Assembly (NCBI GenBank): GCA_900073065.1
Contig: FJOG01000011.1
Location: forward strand, 574,882 to 638,881
DNA: 64,000 nt
Source of the DNA: Phialocephala subalpina
Taxonomy: Eukaryota > Ascomycota > Leotiomycetes > Helotiales > Mollisiaceae
Reading direction: 5' to 3'
In this document: positions 63,507-64,000 of the stretch, one piece after another
How positions within the stretch are numbered: position 1 is the first letter of the stretch
Layout of the letters: each line of letters begins with the position of its first letter
Program-made: the position numbers and the translations under genes
Notes under the pieces: generated by a model
Databases searched by the model: none
Told to the model about the DNA's origin: nothing
Seen by the model: the letters and a program-made list of their open reading frames with translations, nothing else

Positions 63507-64000
63507 ATGTCGTTCAAAAATCGCCAGTTCTCGATGAATAGGTCTACGGGATCCCCGAGGCTGTCGACGAAGATTCAGAGGAGGTTTAGTACGCATAATC
63601 CAGATGCTAATGGTGAGTTGTGTTGCTTTTTGTTGTTGTATGGGACATTTTGGTTGTTTGCAATGTACGACAGACGGAGAGCGACAGAATGGGGGTTTAG
63701 CAGGTACAGAGTGGGCTGCAGATACGGAAATTCATCCAAGAAGATTGTGCGACTTCAGTTTCAATCTACAGAAGCTTCGCAGATCTCCAATACTGGTCAA
63801 CAGTGTCCTGAAATGGCTGGCTGACCTCTGTTACACAGAAACCAACTCGAAGATCCATCGTCAATTCCGCAATGCTCACGAAGGACACAAATCTCACGCC
63901 GGTCTCGACCCAACTCGAGCCTCCACCGGTGTAATCTGGTGTACCGAACGAGCCTACGAGCATGGCTTCCTCGAGAACCCTGAGGAATGGGCAAACCTAG
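63507..64000 (+). CDS. Probable PLP-dependent aminotransferase, N-terminal fragment (truncated by window edge)
   Basis: Exons 63507-63612 and 63839->64000, with a 226-bp intron (phase 1, donor GTGAGT, branch CTGAC, acceptor ACACAG). About 89 residues are seen: a basic, Ser/Arg-rich start (MSFKNRQFSMNRSTGSPRLS) that could be a mitochondrial presequence, then NAHEGHKSHAGLDPT, GVIWCTERAYEHGF and PEEWANL. The EWANL element resembles the entry into the GQG-containing N-terminal motif of a fungal class I/II aminotransferase group, recalled rather than checked. No catalytic residues are within the window, so function is provisional. The long intron might contain another exon. Confidence 0.5.

Overview
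This window is a 64-kb stretch of a filamentous ascomycete (Pezizomycotina) nuclear genome, most likely a leotiomycete. Supporting features are intron-split genes with short GT..AG introns (about 45-120 bp) and CTAAC/CTGAC-type branch points, the fused trifunctional tryptophan enzyme typical of ascomycetes, Zn2Cys6 and C2H2 regulators, a fungal-length NUP188 (1,863 aa) and long intergenic leaders. The order 'leotiomycete' is a guess from overall look; nothing in the sequence proves it. There is no bacterial-style operon, CRISPR array or recognisable tRNA/rRNA gene.

Layout. 1-1732 (-): N-terminal part of a large E2-like (UBC-core) protein that runs off the left edge. 1.7-6.8 kb: no recognised gene. 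7.2-10.4 kb (+): C2H2 regulator with a long spliced leader, flanked on both sides by degenerate short repeats. 12.7-13.9 kb (-): single-exon phosphatidylserine decarboxylase of the PSD2-core type. 15.6-16.7 kb (+): ER SNARE Use1, convergent with 17.2-18.7 kb (-): a BRCT+WGR protein that lacks the PARP catalytic domain. 20.7-23.0 kb (-): trpC (GATase/IGPS/PRAI), sharing a 404-bp divergent promoter with NUP188 at 23.4-29.2 kb (+). 29.8-30.1 kb: a MITE-like element inserted just upstream of a Zn2Cys6 regulator (30.3-32.5 kb, +), which is followed by a near-perfect 77-nt foldback. 33.9-34.3 kb (+): a small gene whose reading frame breaks by one base. 34.3-53.95 kb: a nearly 20-kb region with no gene I can recognise, including a 528-bp assembly gap. 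54.0-55.4 kb (+): four-finger C2H2 regulator. 56.6-59.3 kb (+): mitochondrial i-AAA protease Yme1. 60.1-62.9 kb (+): V-ATPase subunit a (Vph1). 63.5 kb to the right edge (+): start of a probable PLP-dependent aminotransferase.

The genes are mostly unrelated housekeeping functions (ER fusion, nuclear pore, tryptophan synthesis, membrane lipid, mitochondrial proteostasis, vacuolar acidification) interspersed with three transcription factors, each with a large or unusual upstream region. I see no biosynthetic cluster or defence island. The most unusual structures are the foldback at 32.7 kb, the MITE in the Zn2Cys6 promoter, the one-base frame break at 34.05 kb, the PARP-like protein without catalytic domain, and the large gene-free interval ahead of the four-finger regulator. 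All exon coordinates were derived by hand from splice motifs and frame phase; no transcript data were available.
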